Positions 1-5,158 of a stretch of 5,158 bases of DNA are shown one piece after another (within the stretch, counting starts at the first letter, position 1; the number at the start of each line of letters is the position of its first letter). The notes beneath the pieces were generated by a model. The model made no database searches. It saw nothing but the letters and a program-made list of their open reading frames with translations, and had not been told where the DNA came from. The translations under genes and the position numbers were made by a program. The stretch spans positions 1 to 5,158 of the forward strand of contig JAPUKT010000296.1 of the NCBI GenBank assembly GCA_027295555.1. The letters run 5' to 3'. This DNA comes from Deltaproteobacteria bacterium. GTDB lineage: Bacteria > Myxococcota_A > Polyangia > Polyangiales > Houyiibacteriaceae.

Positions 1-1
1 G

Positions 2-358
2 TTCTGCGCCTGGGGCCTCAACGTCTACATGATCGACCTCTCGGATCACTGGGGGCTCCGGAACCTGGCCCAGCGCTACTACGACGACCGGCAAAGCGCG
101 GACGAGCCCCTCGTTGCCTGGCAGATGAACTGGAAAGGCGAGAACTTCTATACCGGCAATCGAGTCCACGTTTTTGCCGAGCTCGACAACAAGCGAATGA
201 AGAAGTGGCTGGAGGCGAATCAGGGTCGTAGTGCCTACTTCGTGTTCGAGCACAAGCGGTATCCAAACTTCAAGAAGCTGGTTCCCGACCGGCCGATCCG
301 AGAGCTCTCGACGAAGCGAGACTGCAACAAGTTCTTGCTCGTCGAGCTTGAGATCTGA
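2..358 (+). CDS. C-terminal end of a GT39-like (GT-C fold) membrane glycosyltransferase, partial at the window edge
   Basis: The frame is open from the first bases and stops with TGA at 356-358, giving about 118 residues with no start in view. An internal ATG at 29 is not a credible start because the same frame continues upstream. The visible part is soluble and holds a Trp/Tyr-rich stretch, with the motif DEPLVAWQMNWKGENFYTGN at about residues 36-55, followed by an alternating beta/basic tail ending FLLVELEI. From memory, this resembles the periplasmic C-terminal part of ArnT/PMT-like family 39 glycosyltransferases of Myxococcota, which move a sugar from a polyprenyl-phosphate carrier. That assignment is inference from family resemblance; the catalytic loop and membrane helices lie outside the window. 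No obvious terminator follows the stop. Confidence 0.65.
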   Translation, partial: FCAWGLNVYMIDLSDHWGLRNLAQRYYDDRQSADEPLVAWQMNWKGENFYTGNRVHVFAELDNKRMKKWLEANQGRSAYFVFEHKRYPNFKKLVPDRPIRELSTKRDCNKFLLVELEI

Positions 359-430
359 GCGAGAAAAGCGTATAGAATTCGATCAGTTGCAAGTTCGGGT
401 GCAGATTCGGACGTACTGAACACCAAAAAC

Positions 431-458
431 TGGACCGATTATCAGTAGTCGGTATTCT
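431..458 (+). promoter_or_regulatory. Possible sigma-70 promoter for the small winged-helix gene
   Basis: TGGACC at 431-436 (four of six matches to TTGACA) is followed after 16 bases by TATTCT at 453-458 (four of six matches to TATAAT). Transcription would begin near 465, almost at the ATG at 468. That fits the lack of any Shine-Dalgarno sequence there and would imply a nearly leaderless mRNA. The match is modest and this call is weak. Confidence 0.22.
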
Positions 459-467
459 GGCTCTTCA

Positions 468-722
468 ATGAAACAAGAAAACGAACAACTAGGTCGCTCT
501 CTCTTAGAGACGCTCTACGAACTCGCGCGGGCCGACATCCCCGCCACCCTCGATGTGCTCGCCGAATGGCTGGATGCGCCCGAACCCCAACTTCGAGGTC
601 TGCTAACCCGTCTCGACGCCCACGGCCTGGTCGACGCCGAACGCTGCCGACTCACCATGAAAGGCCTAGTCCTGGCTCTCGCCACAGCCGGCTCAAGAAA
701 ACTAGCCAAACACGCTGCGTAG
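468..722 (+). CDS. Small winged-helix-like protein, 84 residues, function unknown
   Basis: ATG at 468 to TAG at 720-722. The predicted fold looks like a compact winged helix: a helix around residues 8-21 (GRSLLETLYELAR), a helix-turn-helix around 24-52 in which PATLDVLAEWLDA is followed by a recognition-like helix PQLRGLLTRLDAHGLVD, then a short wing and the terminal motif LTMKGLVLALA, which resembles the LTxxG end of many wHTH proteins. There is no sensor domain, Cys cluster or membrane segment. The tail after residue 75 is basic (SRKLAKHAA). No clear ribosome-binding site precedes the ATG, and no alternative in-frame start lies just upstream. It stands alone, convergent with the tRNA-Leu gene and separated from the pilus operon by that gene. 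It may bind DNA, but nothing in the sequence shows a target. The gene is fairly secure and the fold is inference. Confidence 0.72.
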   Translation: MKQENEQLGRSLLETLYELARADIPATLDVLAEWLDAPEPQLRGLLTRLDAHGLVDAERCRLTMKGLVLALATAGSRKLAKHAA

Positions 723-726
723 GAAG

Positions 727-803
727 AAAAACGAGAGGACTCGCTTGTAGGTACGAGTATAGAGGCCCCAAAAGGGGCCGAGTACACCGTAGGTCGAGTC
801 CTC
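727..803 (-). terminator. Probable intrinsic terminator of tRNA-Leu with a nested long hairpin
   Basis: A perfect 9-base inverted repeat, gaggactcg at 735-743 and cgagtcctc at 795-803, encloses a second perfect hairpin, ggcccc-aaaa-ggggcc at 764-779. Read on the minus strand, the closing arm is followed by CTCG and then five T residues (731-727), as expected for a Rho-independent terminator about 31 bases past the tRNA 3' end. On the plus strand no T-run follows either hairpin, so it probably does not serve the winged-helix gene, whose stop codon is at 720-722. The 51-base loop of the outer stem is unusually long for a terminator, so a structured small RNA is a possible alternative. Confidence 0.5.
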
Positions 804-855
804 GCAGATAGGTATTCTGCCGTTATTTCCGGTCTGGTGCGGAAGAGAGGACTCG
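733..855. repeat. 11-base direct repeat of the tRNA T-arm, plus an inverted 9-base copy
   Basis: gagaggactcg occurs at 733-743 and again at 845-855, where it is part of the tRNA-Leu T-arm and the 3' acceptor side. A third, inverted copy of nine bases (cgagtcctc) is at 795-803. The first and third copies form the outer terminator stem. The copies are exact. Whether they arose by duplication of the tRNA 3' end or by chance is not visible from the sequence. Confidence 0.6.
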
Positions 856-921
856 AACCTCCACGAGTGTTACCTCACATGAACCTGAATCATGCGCGTC
901 TGCCAATTCCGCCACTTCCGC
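835..921 (-). tRNA. tRNA-Leu (anticodon CAG)
   Basis: Read on the minus strand from 921 to 835, this is a complete class II tRNA of 87 bases. The seven-pair acceptor stem is GCGGAAG with CTTCCGC. The D-arm contains AATTGGCAGACGC. The anticodon stem CATGA/TCATG encloses the loop TTCAGGT with anticodon CAG at 887-885. A long variable arm follows, as expected for leucine tRNAs. The T-arm contains GGTTCGAGTCC. The discriminator base is A (838), and CCA is encoded in the DNA (837-835), so it need not be added after transcription. It decodes CUG, the leading leucine codon in GC-rich genomes. It is transcribed away from the pilus operon, with its own promoter upstream and a likely terminator downstream. 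Confidence 0.96.
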
Positions 922-933
922 TGAAGAGAGGGC

Positions 934-962
934 TCGATAGACGTTGACCCCAAGCCTGTCAA
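934..962 (-). promoter_or_regulatory. Promoter of tRNA-Leu, -35 TTGACA
   Basis: On the minus strand a perfect -35 box TTGACA (962-957) is followed by a 17-base spacer and TATCGA (939-934) as a weak -10 (the first three bases match TATAAT). The start would fall near 927, only a few bases before the mature tRNA 5' end at 921. The stretch between -10 and start is GC-rich (GAGCCC), which is common in stable-RNA promoters under stringent control; that regulation is inference. Confidence 0.55.
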
Positions 963-994
963 GCACACGCCGAAGGACCCTCCGTGCCGACATC

Positions 995-1037
995 AACCCT
1001 GTATTTTTTTCATAGACCTTGCATGAAATGCAGGGTT
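995..1037. repeat. 7-base inverted repeat around a T-run between the divergent promoters
   Basis: aaccctg at 995-1001 and cagggtt at 1031-1037 are exact inverted copies. Between them lie a run of seven T (1004-1010) and a second small palindrome, tgcat-gaa-atgca (1020-1032). The T-run lies inside the loop and not after the stem, so this does not read as an intrinsic terminator. It could be a regulator or DNA-bending site between the tRNA and pilus promoters, but no known operator is recognised. Confidence 0.3.
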
Positions 1038-1097
1038 CCAGTCGCCCCGCTCGGGATCGAATTCGTTTAATTTCAAGCACTTACAAGCTTCGAAGTT

Positions 1098-1114
1098 TCG
1101 GTACGGGGGTTGCA
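1098..1114 (+). promoter_or_regulatory. Sigma-54-like (-24/-12) promoter in front of the pilus operon
   Basis: The 17 bases TCGGTACGGGGGTTGCA match the consensus YTGGCACGNNNNTTGCW except at the second and fifth positions. The invariant GG (1100-1101) and GC (1112-1113) have the required 10-base gap. Pilin genes are often driven by sigma-54 with a PilR-type activator, so the location makes sense. The expected start (about 1124-1126) is only one to three bases before the GTG at 1127 and would remove the AAGGA ribosome site. Either the message is nearly leaderless, the site is fortuitous, or translation starts elsewhere. Confidence 0.45.
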
Positions 1115-1130
1115 CACAAGGACTATGTGC
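1112..1130 (+). promoter_or_regulatory. Ribosome-binding site and GTG start of the first pilin, within a small hairpin
   Basis: AAGGA at 1118-1122 lies four bases before GTG at 1127. This supports that start, which gives an 11-residue pilin leader; the spacing is slightly short. The arms gcaca (1112-1116) and tgtgc (1126-1130) are exact inverted copies, so in a transcript begun upstream the AAGGA would sit in the loop and the GTG in the stem. A second possible pairing is aagcac (1075-1080) with gtgctt (1127-1132). Both could mask the start codon. Confidence 0.35.
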
Positions 1131-1767
1131 TTGGGGAATCTAGACGTAGATTAGTTGGATTTACGCTTGTGGAGCTGATGGTCGTGTTGGCGGTGATGGG
1201 CGTGCTCGTCAGCGCCGCCCTGCCGAGCATCGGCGAAGGGTTCGCCGACCGGCGGGTGGCAATGGTCGCCCGCGAGGTCGTCGGCCTCTTCAGCGCGCGC
1301 GATACATGTCGAGCGCATACGGGCGTGCCCACCAAGTGGTGTACGACAACGACAGCGGCAGCGGGCTCAGCGAAGCGTTCGCCTTCGAGACGCTCCGGGG
1401 CACGGCCGGTGGCTGCTCGGTGAGCAGCTTCGAGAACGCAGCGACCATTACGCTCGATGATCTCGACTGCGACAACCCCAACCATTGGCGCTGCGTCGAC
1501 CATGTCTACGCGAGCACGCACGACGCGAACACGGCGGACGACGATCTCGTTCGCGTGGACGGCTGGGCAGACACCACGTTTTGCTACGAGGCGGGCTCCA
1601 ACAACCAGGTGTTCATCGACACAGTGCTCTACACGAACTGGGATGCGCCGAGGTCACAAGCCGGATTCGGCTTCATCGTCTACCGCGAGCTCGCTGGAAC
1701 GCCGATCGGCGTAGCTCGAAAGGTCCTGATCCCGTCCGGCACCGGGTCGCCGAGGATTCTGCGATGA
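1127..1767 (+). pseudogene. fimU: FimU/GspH-like type IV minor pilin, interrupted by an apparent one-base frameshift near 1290
   Basis: GTG at 1127 gives the leader MLGESRRRLVG, then the prepilin peptidase site G/FTLVELM with Glu at mature position 5, and a hydrophobic helix to about residue 34. This is a class III-type N-terminus of the GspH/FimT/FimU family. After VVGLF (to about 1290) the frame turns to SARDT and reads low-complexity Ser/Arg/Thr until a stop at 1423. The next plus frame continues with the expected pilin sequence QRARYMSSAYGRAHQVVYD from 1291 and runs to TGA at 1765-1767, ending with RKVLIPSGTGSP. Restoring one base between 1290 and 1292 gives a coherent 213-residue protein with four Cys in the globular part. 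A sequencing error is as likely as a real mutation, because the rest of the operon is intact. An upstream start (ATG 1028) would give an implausible 44-residue leader. First gene of the operon; the next start overlaps its stop. Confidence 0.8.
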
Positions 1768-2390
1768 GGCGCTCTGCAACACATGCCCAAGAAGGCTTCA
1801 CGCTGATCGAGGTCATGATCGCGATCGGCATCATGACGGTAGGATCGCTCGGTATCCTCTCGATGCATCAAGCGGTCACCCGTGCCAATCGGGAGGCGCG
1901 CGAAATGAACACAGCGCTCACGATCACCGAGACCTGGATCGAGCGGGTGGAGCGCGACGCGCTGCTCTGGACCGCGCAAGGGTTCAACACCACCGAGCTT
2001 CAAGGCACGGCATATCTCCAGGAGATCGCCGGCGTCGCCGACGAAACCGCATGGTTCAAGCCCATCCCGGCGAGCTCGGCAGAGTCCTGGGCCTTCGACT
2101 TCTTCAGCCGCGACACGAGAGCCACCGCGAACACCATGTACTGCGTCAATCTCAAGATGAGCTGGCTTCGGCAAGGAAGCTCGGTGCGCGTCGACGTGCG
2201 CACGTACTGGCTTCGCGGGGGGCACATGATCGGAACTCCGGCGCATGCGAAATGGGTCGCAGCGACCGCCTTTCGCGGGGCGGGCTGCGCTGCTGCGACG
2301 GCCGATGGCTGGGACCTCGGGGAGGCTCCGAACGTCAACGTGATCTTCGCGTCCACAGTGGTGACTTGGCTACGGAGGGACACACCATGA
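1764..2390 (+). CDS. pilV: PilV-like type IV minor pilin (prepilin)
   Basis: 208 residues. The start is ATG at 1764 because GAGGA lies seven bases upstream, the ATG overlaps the previous stop (ATGA), and the leader is then short: MRRSATHAQEG cut before FTLIEVMIAIGIM, with Glu at mature position 5. The single hydrophobic N-terminal helix (about residues 12-34) anchors it in the inner membrane before assembly. A long amphipathic region rich in Glu and Arg follows (35-65). The globular part ends in a beta segment (141-151, VRVDVRTYWLR), a pattern seen near the C-terminal end of PilV proteins. Two Cys (127 and 175) could pair. PilV belongs to the minor-pilin priming complex that starts pilus assembly and presents PilY1. 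The frame is open further upstream within the first pilin gene, but that extension lacks any pilin signal. The PilV-type assignment rests on N-terminus, size and gene order. Confidence 0.88.
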   Translation: MRRSATHAQEGFTLIEVMIAIGIMTVGSLGILSMHQAVTRANREAREMNTALTITETWIERVERDALLWTAQGFNTTELQGTAYLQEIAGVADETAWFKPIPASSAESWAFDFFSRDTRATANTMYCVNLKMSWLRQGSSVRVDVRTYWLRGGHMIGTPAHAKWVAATAFRGAGCAAATADGWDLGEAPNVNVIFASTVVTWLRRDTP

Positions 2391-3772
2391 GGCAAAGTGG
2401 GTTCACCCTAATCGAGTTGATGATCGCCATGGTCGTGGGCCTGGCCGCGGTCACCTCGGTCTATGCACTCGGCTCGGCGATGAGCGAGCAGTTTTTCGTC
2501 GAGCAACGGGTGGCTTCCTCGCAAGCGACATCGCGGGTCGCCACCTTGGAGCTTCGGCAGGACATCTCACGCGCGGGCCTGTTTGGCACGCCAAACGCCT
2601 CTCTTACGCAAGGGAGCGGTGCGAACCGGTTCGAGCCCACCTGTGACGCCACTGCTCCGGTGCTCCCATTGCTCGGTGGCGGCAATGGCCCGATGGGTGC
2701 CTTTCAGTACTACGCGAACGAAGACATCGCTGTTCTCGACCCAGCCAGCGTGAACGCTGGGGCGCGAGCTGACCGGCTCCGTGTGCTCACCAGCATGTAT
2801 CTCACCGAGCAACTCCTGGTGAACTCGACCAGCATCGATGGCCTGACGATCGTGCTCCAAAGCGGCAACCAGGCGTACCGGCGGACGTTTTCCTGGGGAA
2901 GCACCGCAGGCCCGTTTTCGAGCGGCGTAGCGCCCGACTACCTCTCAGGCGCCCTCAACTGGGACAGCGCGTGGGGCAGCGAAACCGGTAGCTGGAAGGG
3001 TATCGGACAGCGGGGCGCGCGGGCCTTCCAGAGCGGCTCGGTTCTTCACATCGAGACCCCCGAAGGTCGTCACTTCTTTCGATCGGTGTTCGGAAAGGGT
3101 AGCAATGCGCAAAACCAAATCCGGCTGACGATCACCCCCGCATTGCCGATCGGCACTTCATGCCTTCCCGGTGCTGCCGAAGGTTCCACCCTCGCGCCGC
3201 TTCAGTGGGTGGAATACGCCATCATCGACCCCTTCGCCCCAGCCGACAGTTCCAATACGGACGACTTCATCACGTTCGACGGTGTCTTCTTCGGGGACCT
3301 TTCCGATACGGGCCACCCTTTTTACGACATCAGCCAGTTGACCGAGGCCGACCTGCTCGAGTCTCCAAATCGGGTGTTGGTCCGGCGGATCTTGGACGCC
3401 ACCGATGGGTCGGTGAAGGCGAACTCGACGCAGATCGTCGCGGAGTTCGTCACTCACTTCGAAGTGAGCTTCATGATCGACGCCAACTCCGGCTCGACGT
3501 CGTCGGCTTCGCCCCCAACCCTCAGCCACGAACAAGGCTCGACGGCCGAATCGACGGTCAATGGCAACCCCGAGCGCGTGCGCTCAGTCATCATCGACCT
3601 CGGCATCCGTAGCCCGCTCGAAGATCCGTCCCTCGAATACAACGGCGACCTCGACGCCGGCGTCGTCCCGACTCGTTTCGAGGTGAACACGAGTAGCAAG
3701 GGCTCGGCACGCGTGCGGCATTTGCGGATCGAGATCCCGGTGATGAGCATCGCCAGGAGGAACTTGGGATGA
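2387..3772 (+). CDS. pilW: PilW-like type IV minor pilin (prepilin)
   Basis: 461 residues from ATG at 2387, which has GGAGG (2374-2378) eight bases upstream and overlaps the PilV stop by ATGA. The very short leader MRQSG is followed by FTLIELMIAMVVGLAAVTSV, with Glu at mature position 5 and a helix to about residue 30. The segment LRQDISRAGLFG (56-67) is the Asp/Arg-Ala-Gly motif characteristic of PilW after its N-terminal helix. The rest is a large, mostly beta domain with only two Cys (86 and 259). The length is somewhat larger than common PilW proteins (about 270-400), as often seen in Myxococcota-type clusters (from memory). The role is as part of the pilus priming/tip complex with the other minor pilins and PilY1. 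The same frame is open upstream to 2051 inside pilV, but this is read-through and not coding. Confidence 0.9.
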   Translation: MRQSGFTLIELMIAMVVGLAAVTSVYALGSAMSEQFFVEQRVASSQATSRVATLELRQDISRAGLFGTPNASLTQGSGANRFEPTCDATAPVLPLLGGGNGPMGAFQYYANEDIAVLDPASVNAGARADRLRVLTSMYLTEQLLVNSTSIDGLTIVLQSGNQAYRRTFSWGSTAGPFSSGVAPDYLSGALNWDSAWGSETGSWKGIGQRGARAFQSGSVLHIETPEGRHFFRSVFGKGSNAQNQIRLTITPALPIGTSCLPGAAEGSTLAPLQWVEYAIIDPFAPADSSNTDDFITFDGVFFGDLSDTGHPFYDISQLTEADLLESPNRVLVRRILDATDGSVKANSTQIVAEFVTHFEVSFMIDANSGSTSSASPPTLSHEQGSTAESTVNGNPERVRSVIIDLGIRSPLEDPSLEYNGDLDAGVVPTRFEVNTSSKGSARVRHLRIEIPVMSIARRNLG

Positions 3773-4449
3773 AGCATTCTCGCAAAGAGGAAGGCGCGGT
3801 CCTTTTCGTAGTCCTGATGATCGTGATGGTGGGCTCGGCAAGCGCGGTGTTCTCGGCCCACACCGTCGCTCACGAAGTCCGGGGCACCGGCTTTGCCCGT
3901 CAGCAAATGCAAACGAGGTATACCGCGAAGGCCGGCATCACGGCCGCGATGGATTGGTTCGATATCTTCGGTCCGGAAACGGTCCGAAACATGATGCTCG
4001 CCCCGGGAAGCACCCAGGGGGTGAGTTTCCCTGACTGTTCCGGCGGCGGTACCTGTTACCCGGAAATCCCGATGGCCAACGGCCGCCGCGCGTATCGGCT
4101 TTACCCAGAGCACTTCTCGAAGTTGCTCGCGGCTGGCGGAGGGCCAGGGTTGCTGATCAACGTCCCGTACGAACAGGGTTCGTCCTTCGGCACCTACACC
4201 GCACTGACCCCGATCGTGACGATCGACATCTACGACGAGCACATCCTCAGCAAACTGGTACCGGGCGCTGCGGCACAAGGCGGGACCAAGTTCAAGTACA
4301 TGCGTACCACGCTCACGGCTCGGGCGCGGGCGCGGGTGAGTGCCGGTGACGTCGCCCCGGAAGCCGCAGACCAGAACCGTGAGCGCAACGAAACCGGCGC
4401 TAACTTTCGCGCCTACATCATAAGTGGGCCATTCGTCACAGGATCATGA
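3769..4449 (+). CDS. pilX: PilX-like type IV minor pilin
   Basis: 226 residues from ATG at 3769, with a perfect AGGAGG (3755-3760) eight bases upstream and an ATGA overlap with the pilW stop. The leader MKHSRKEEG precedes a hydrophobic helix AVLFVVLMIVMVGSASAVFS (10-29). The cleavage Gly is at 9, and mature position 5 is Val rather than Glu. The missing Glu is the known mark of the PilX/GspK class, thought to sit at the very top of the pilus where no preceding subunit needs that contact. The helix region continues as QQMQTRYTAKAGITAAMDWF (45-64). Two Cys (90 and 96) are close enough to form a loop. The C-terminus FRAYIISGPFVTGS is hydrophobic. PilX is thought to link PilY1 to the minor-pilin complex, which agrees with its place directly before pilY1. 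Confidence 0.85.
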   Translation: MKHSRKEEGAVLFVVLMIVMVGSASAVFSAHTVAHEVRGTGFARQQMQTRYTAKAGITAAMDWFDIFGPETVRNMMLAPGSTQGVSFPDCSGGGTCYPEIPMANGRRAYRLYPEHFSKLLAAGGGPGLLINVPYEQGSSFGTYTALTPIVTIDIYDEHILSKLVPGAAAQGGTKFKYMRTTLTARARARVSAGDVAPEAADQNRERNETGANFRAYIISGPFVTGS

Positions 4450-5158
4450 TGCGGACCTCATTTCACATTGCACTTGGACTTCTTCTCTTCGCGACGCTGG
4501 CGCCGAGCAGAGATGCCGCCGCGCAGGCGCCGGACGTACGGAACATTCGTCCCCACGTCATGCTGCTCATCGATACCTCGGGTTCGATGGAGCGAAAGCC
4601 GAACTGTATCTGCGTCACTCCCGCCTGCTTGGAGTGCCTGCCGGTCTGTAGTGTGCCGACGTTCGAGCAAAACCGGTGGTCGGTCGTCGCCCAGGCGCTC
4701 ACCGGAGAGTTCAGTCCGTTCGAGTGCAGCTCCGAAAACCGAATCGGGGGCATCTACTCCGGCCAATACGACGAGGGCTACTTCCTTCCGCACATTCTAT
4801 TGCCTCAAGAGATCGCGTTGTACTCCGGCTTCCAGAGCGGCAACGGCATCCTCGACATCTATCTCGAGCGCATCAAGTGCGGTTTGATGACGTTCGACTC
4901 GGTCGGGACCCTGAGCGACCAGCCCCCGCTCGTCCCGCAGGCCGACTTTGAGAACCCCCCGTTCCCGGCCGCGTCCGCCGGAACGAAGGGCATGTACTCC
5001 TTCGCGGCCGATGCGCGGTTCTCTTTCCCCGGAGCGTTGGCGACGTACATGATCAACGCCGGCGCTCGATCGGCGTCGGCCCCGGAGGGTGGCCTGGTCA
5101 GCGTCGGCGACAATAGCACGGCTTCGATGACCGCAACCAATGACGCCATCCAGGCGAC
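4446..5158 (+). CDS. pilY1: PilY1-like pilus tip protein with VWA domain, N-terminal part (runs off the window)
   Basis: The frame is open from ATG 4446 to the window end (237 complete residues). The start is either ATG 4446, which keeps the ATGA overlap with pilX, or ATG 4449, which has better spacing (five bases) from AGGA at 4440-4443; the two differ by one Met. A signal peptide is clear: MMRTS, a hydrophobic core (IALGLLLFATLA), and an AQA cleavage site after about residue 28. A von Willebrand A fold begins at once, with beta strand HVMLLIDTSGSMER, where D43, S45 and S47 form the MIDAS metal-binding motif. Five Cys follow within 15 residues (54, 56, 61, 64, 68), then NRWSVVAQALTGEF (76-89), a VWA helix. 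In PilY1 proteins the VWA part is followed by a C-terminal beta-propeller with a calcium site, expected beyond the edge. Likely an exported tip adhesin/mechanosensor that works with the upstream minor pilins. Confidence 0.85.
   Translation, partial: MMRTSFHIALGLLLFATLAPSRDAAAQAPDVRNIRPHVMLLIDTSGSMERKPNCICVTPACLECLPVCSVPTFEQNRWSVVAQALTGEFSPFECSSENRIGGIYSGQYDEGYFLPHILLPQEIALYSGFQSGNGILDIYLERIKCGLMTFDSVGTLSDQPPLVPQADFENPPFPAASAGTKGMYSFAADARFSFPGALATYMINAGARSASAPEGGLVSVGDNSTASMTATNDAIQA

Noticed and set aside
735..803. A second, degenerate tRNA
   Set aside because: A seven-pair acceptor-like stem exists, but there is no T-loop motif, no anticodon arm with a seven-base loop and no conserved D-arm.
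451..819. Nine-base repeat ggtattctg at 451-459 and 811-819
   Set aside because: Too short and no further similarity around the copies beyond a few bases; probably chance.
733..855. Integrated element at the tRNA-Leu 3' end, flanked by the 11-base direct repeat as att sites
   Set aside because: Only about 100 bases lie between the copies, with no integrase or other gene; the copy is better explained as a terminator arm.
1002..1037. Intrinsic terminator at the run of seven T (1004-1010)
   Set aside because: No stable stem directly precedes the T-run on the plus strand, and no gene on that strand ends nearby.
1019..1126. TTG 1019 or ATG 1028 as start of the first pilin
   Set aside because: The leader before the cleavage site would be 44 residues or more, no ribosome site is seen, and the region holds the probable operon promoter.
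1485..1763. Upstream in-frame extension of pilV
   Set aside because: It reads Arg-rich nonsense opposite the pilin frame; ATG 1764 gives the prepilin leader and has GAGGA upstream.
1680..2246. 188-residue open frame on the minus strand across pilV
   Set aside because: Shadow of pilV with biased, low-complexity composition and no recognisable motif.
2051..2386. Upstream in-frame extension of pilW to an ATG at 2051
   Set aside because: It overlaps pilV entirely, is rich in Arg/His/Ser, and would bury the prepilin site 113 residues inside. ATG 2387 has a strong ribosome site and the expected leader.
2746..2759. Small hairpin cagcg-tgaa-cgctg inside pilW
   Set aside because: Five pairs in the middle of a coding region; expected by chance in GC-rich DNA.
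3454..4278. 274-residue open frame on the minus strand across pilW and pilX
   Set aside because: Antisense shadow of two clear pilin genes in GC-rich DNA; the translation is rich in Arg/His/Asp with no domain pattern and no ribosome site.

Overview
The window looks like a chromosomal segment from a GC-rich, Gram-negative bacterium, most likely a member of the Myxococcota or a related delta-proteobacterial lineage. The evidence is the GT39-like protein tail, the small winged-helix protein, and a minor-pilin operon that ends in a PilY1-type protein with a Cys-rich insertion next to its MIDAS. The taxonomic assignment rests on recalled family resemblance, not on a search.

Layout. Positions 1-358 hold the C-terminal end of a membrane glycosyltransferase on the + strand. 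An intergenic stretch of about 110 bases follows. Next is an 84-residue winged-helix-like protein (468-722, +). Facing it on the minus strand is tRNA-Leu(CAG) at 835-921 with an encoded CCA end, a good TTGACA-type promoter (934-962) and a probable intrinsic terminator with a long hairpin (727-803). The divergent region 922-1126 carries the tRNA promoter and a sigma-54-like -24/-12 element (1098-1114) pointing into the pilus operon.

From 1127 to the end of the window lies one tightly packed operon on the + strand: a FimU/GspH-like minor pilin (1127-1767, interrupted by an apparent one-base loss near 1290), PilV-like (1764-2390), PilW-like (2387-3772), PilX-like (3769-4449) and the start of a PilY1-like protein (4446 to the edge). 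All four junctions are 4-base ATGA overlaps, which implies translational coupling. Together these proteins are expected to form the priming or tip complex of a type IV pilus. The minor pilins are processed by prepilin peptidase, and PilY1 is exported with a signal peptide and displayed at the tip as an adhesin or sensor.

Nothing here is a clearly new system. The points most worth a second look are the frameshift in the first pilin, the Cys-rich segment after the VWA MIDAS in PilY1, the tRNA trailer that repeats and complements the tRNA T-arm, and the conflict between the sigma-54-like site and the only sensible pilin start codon.
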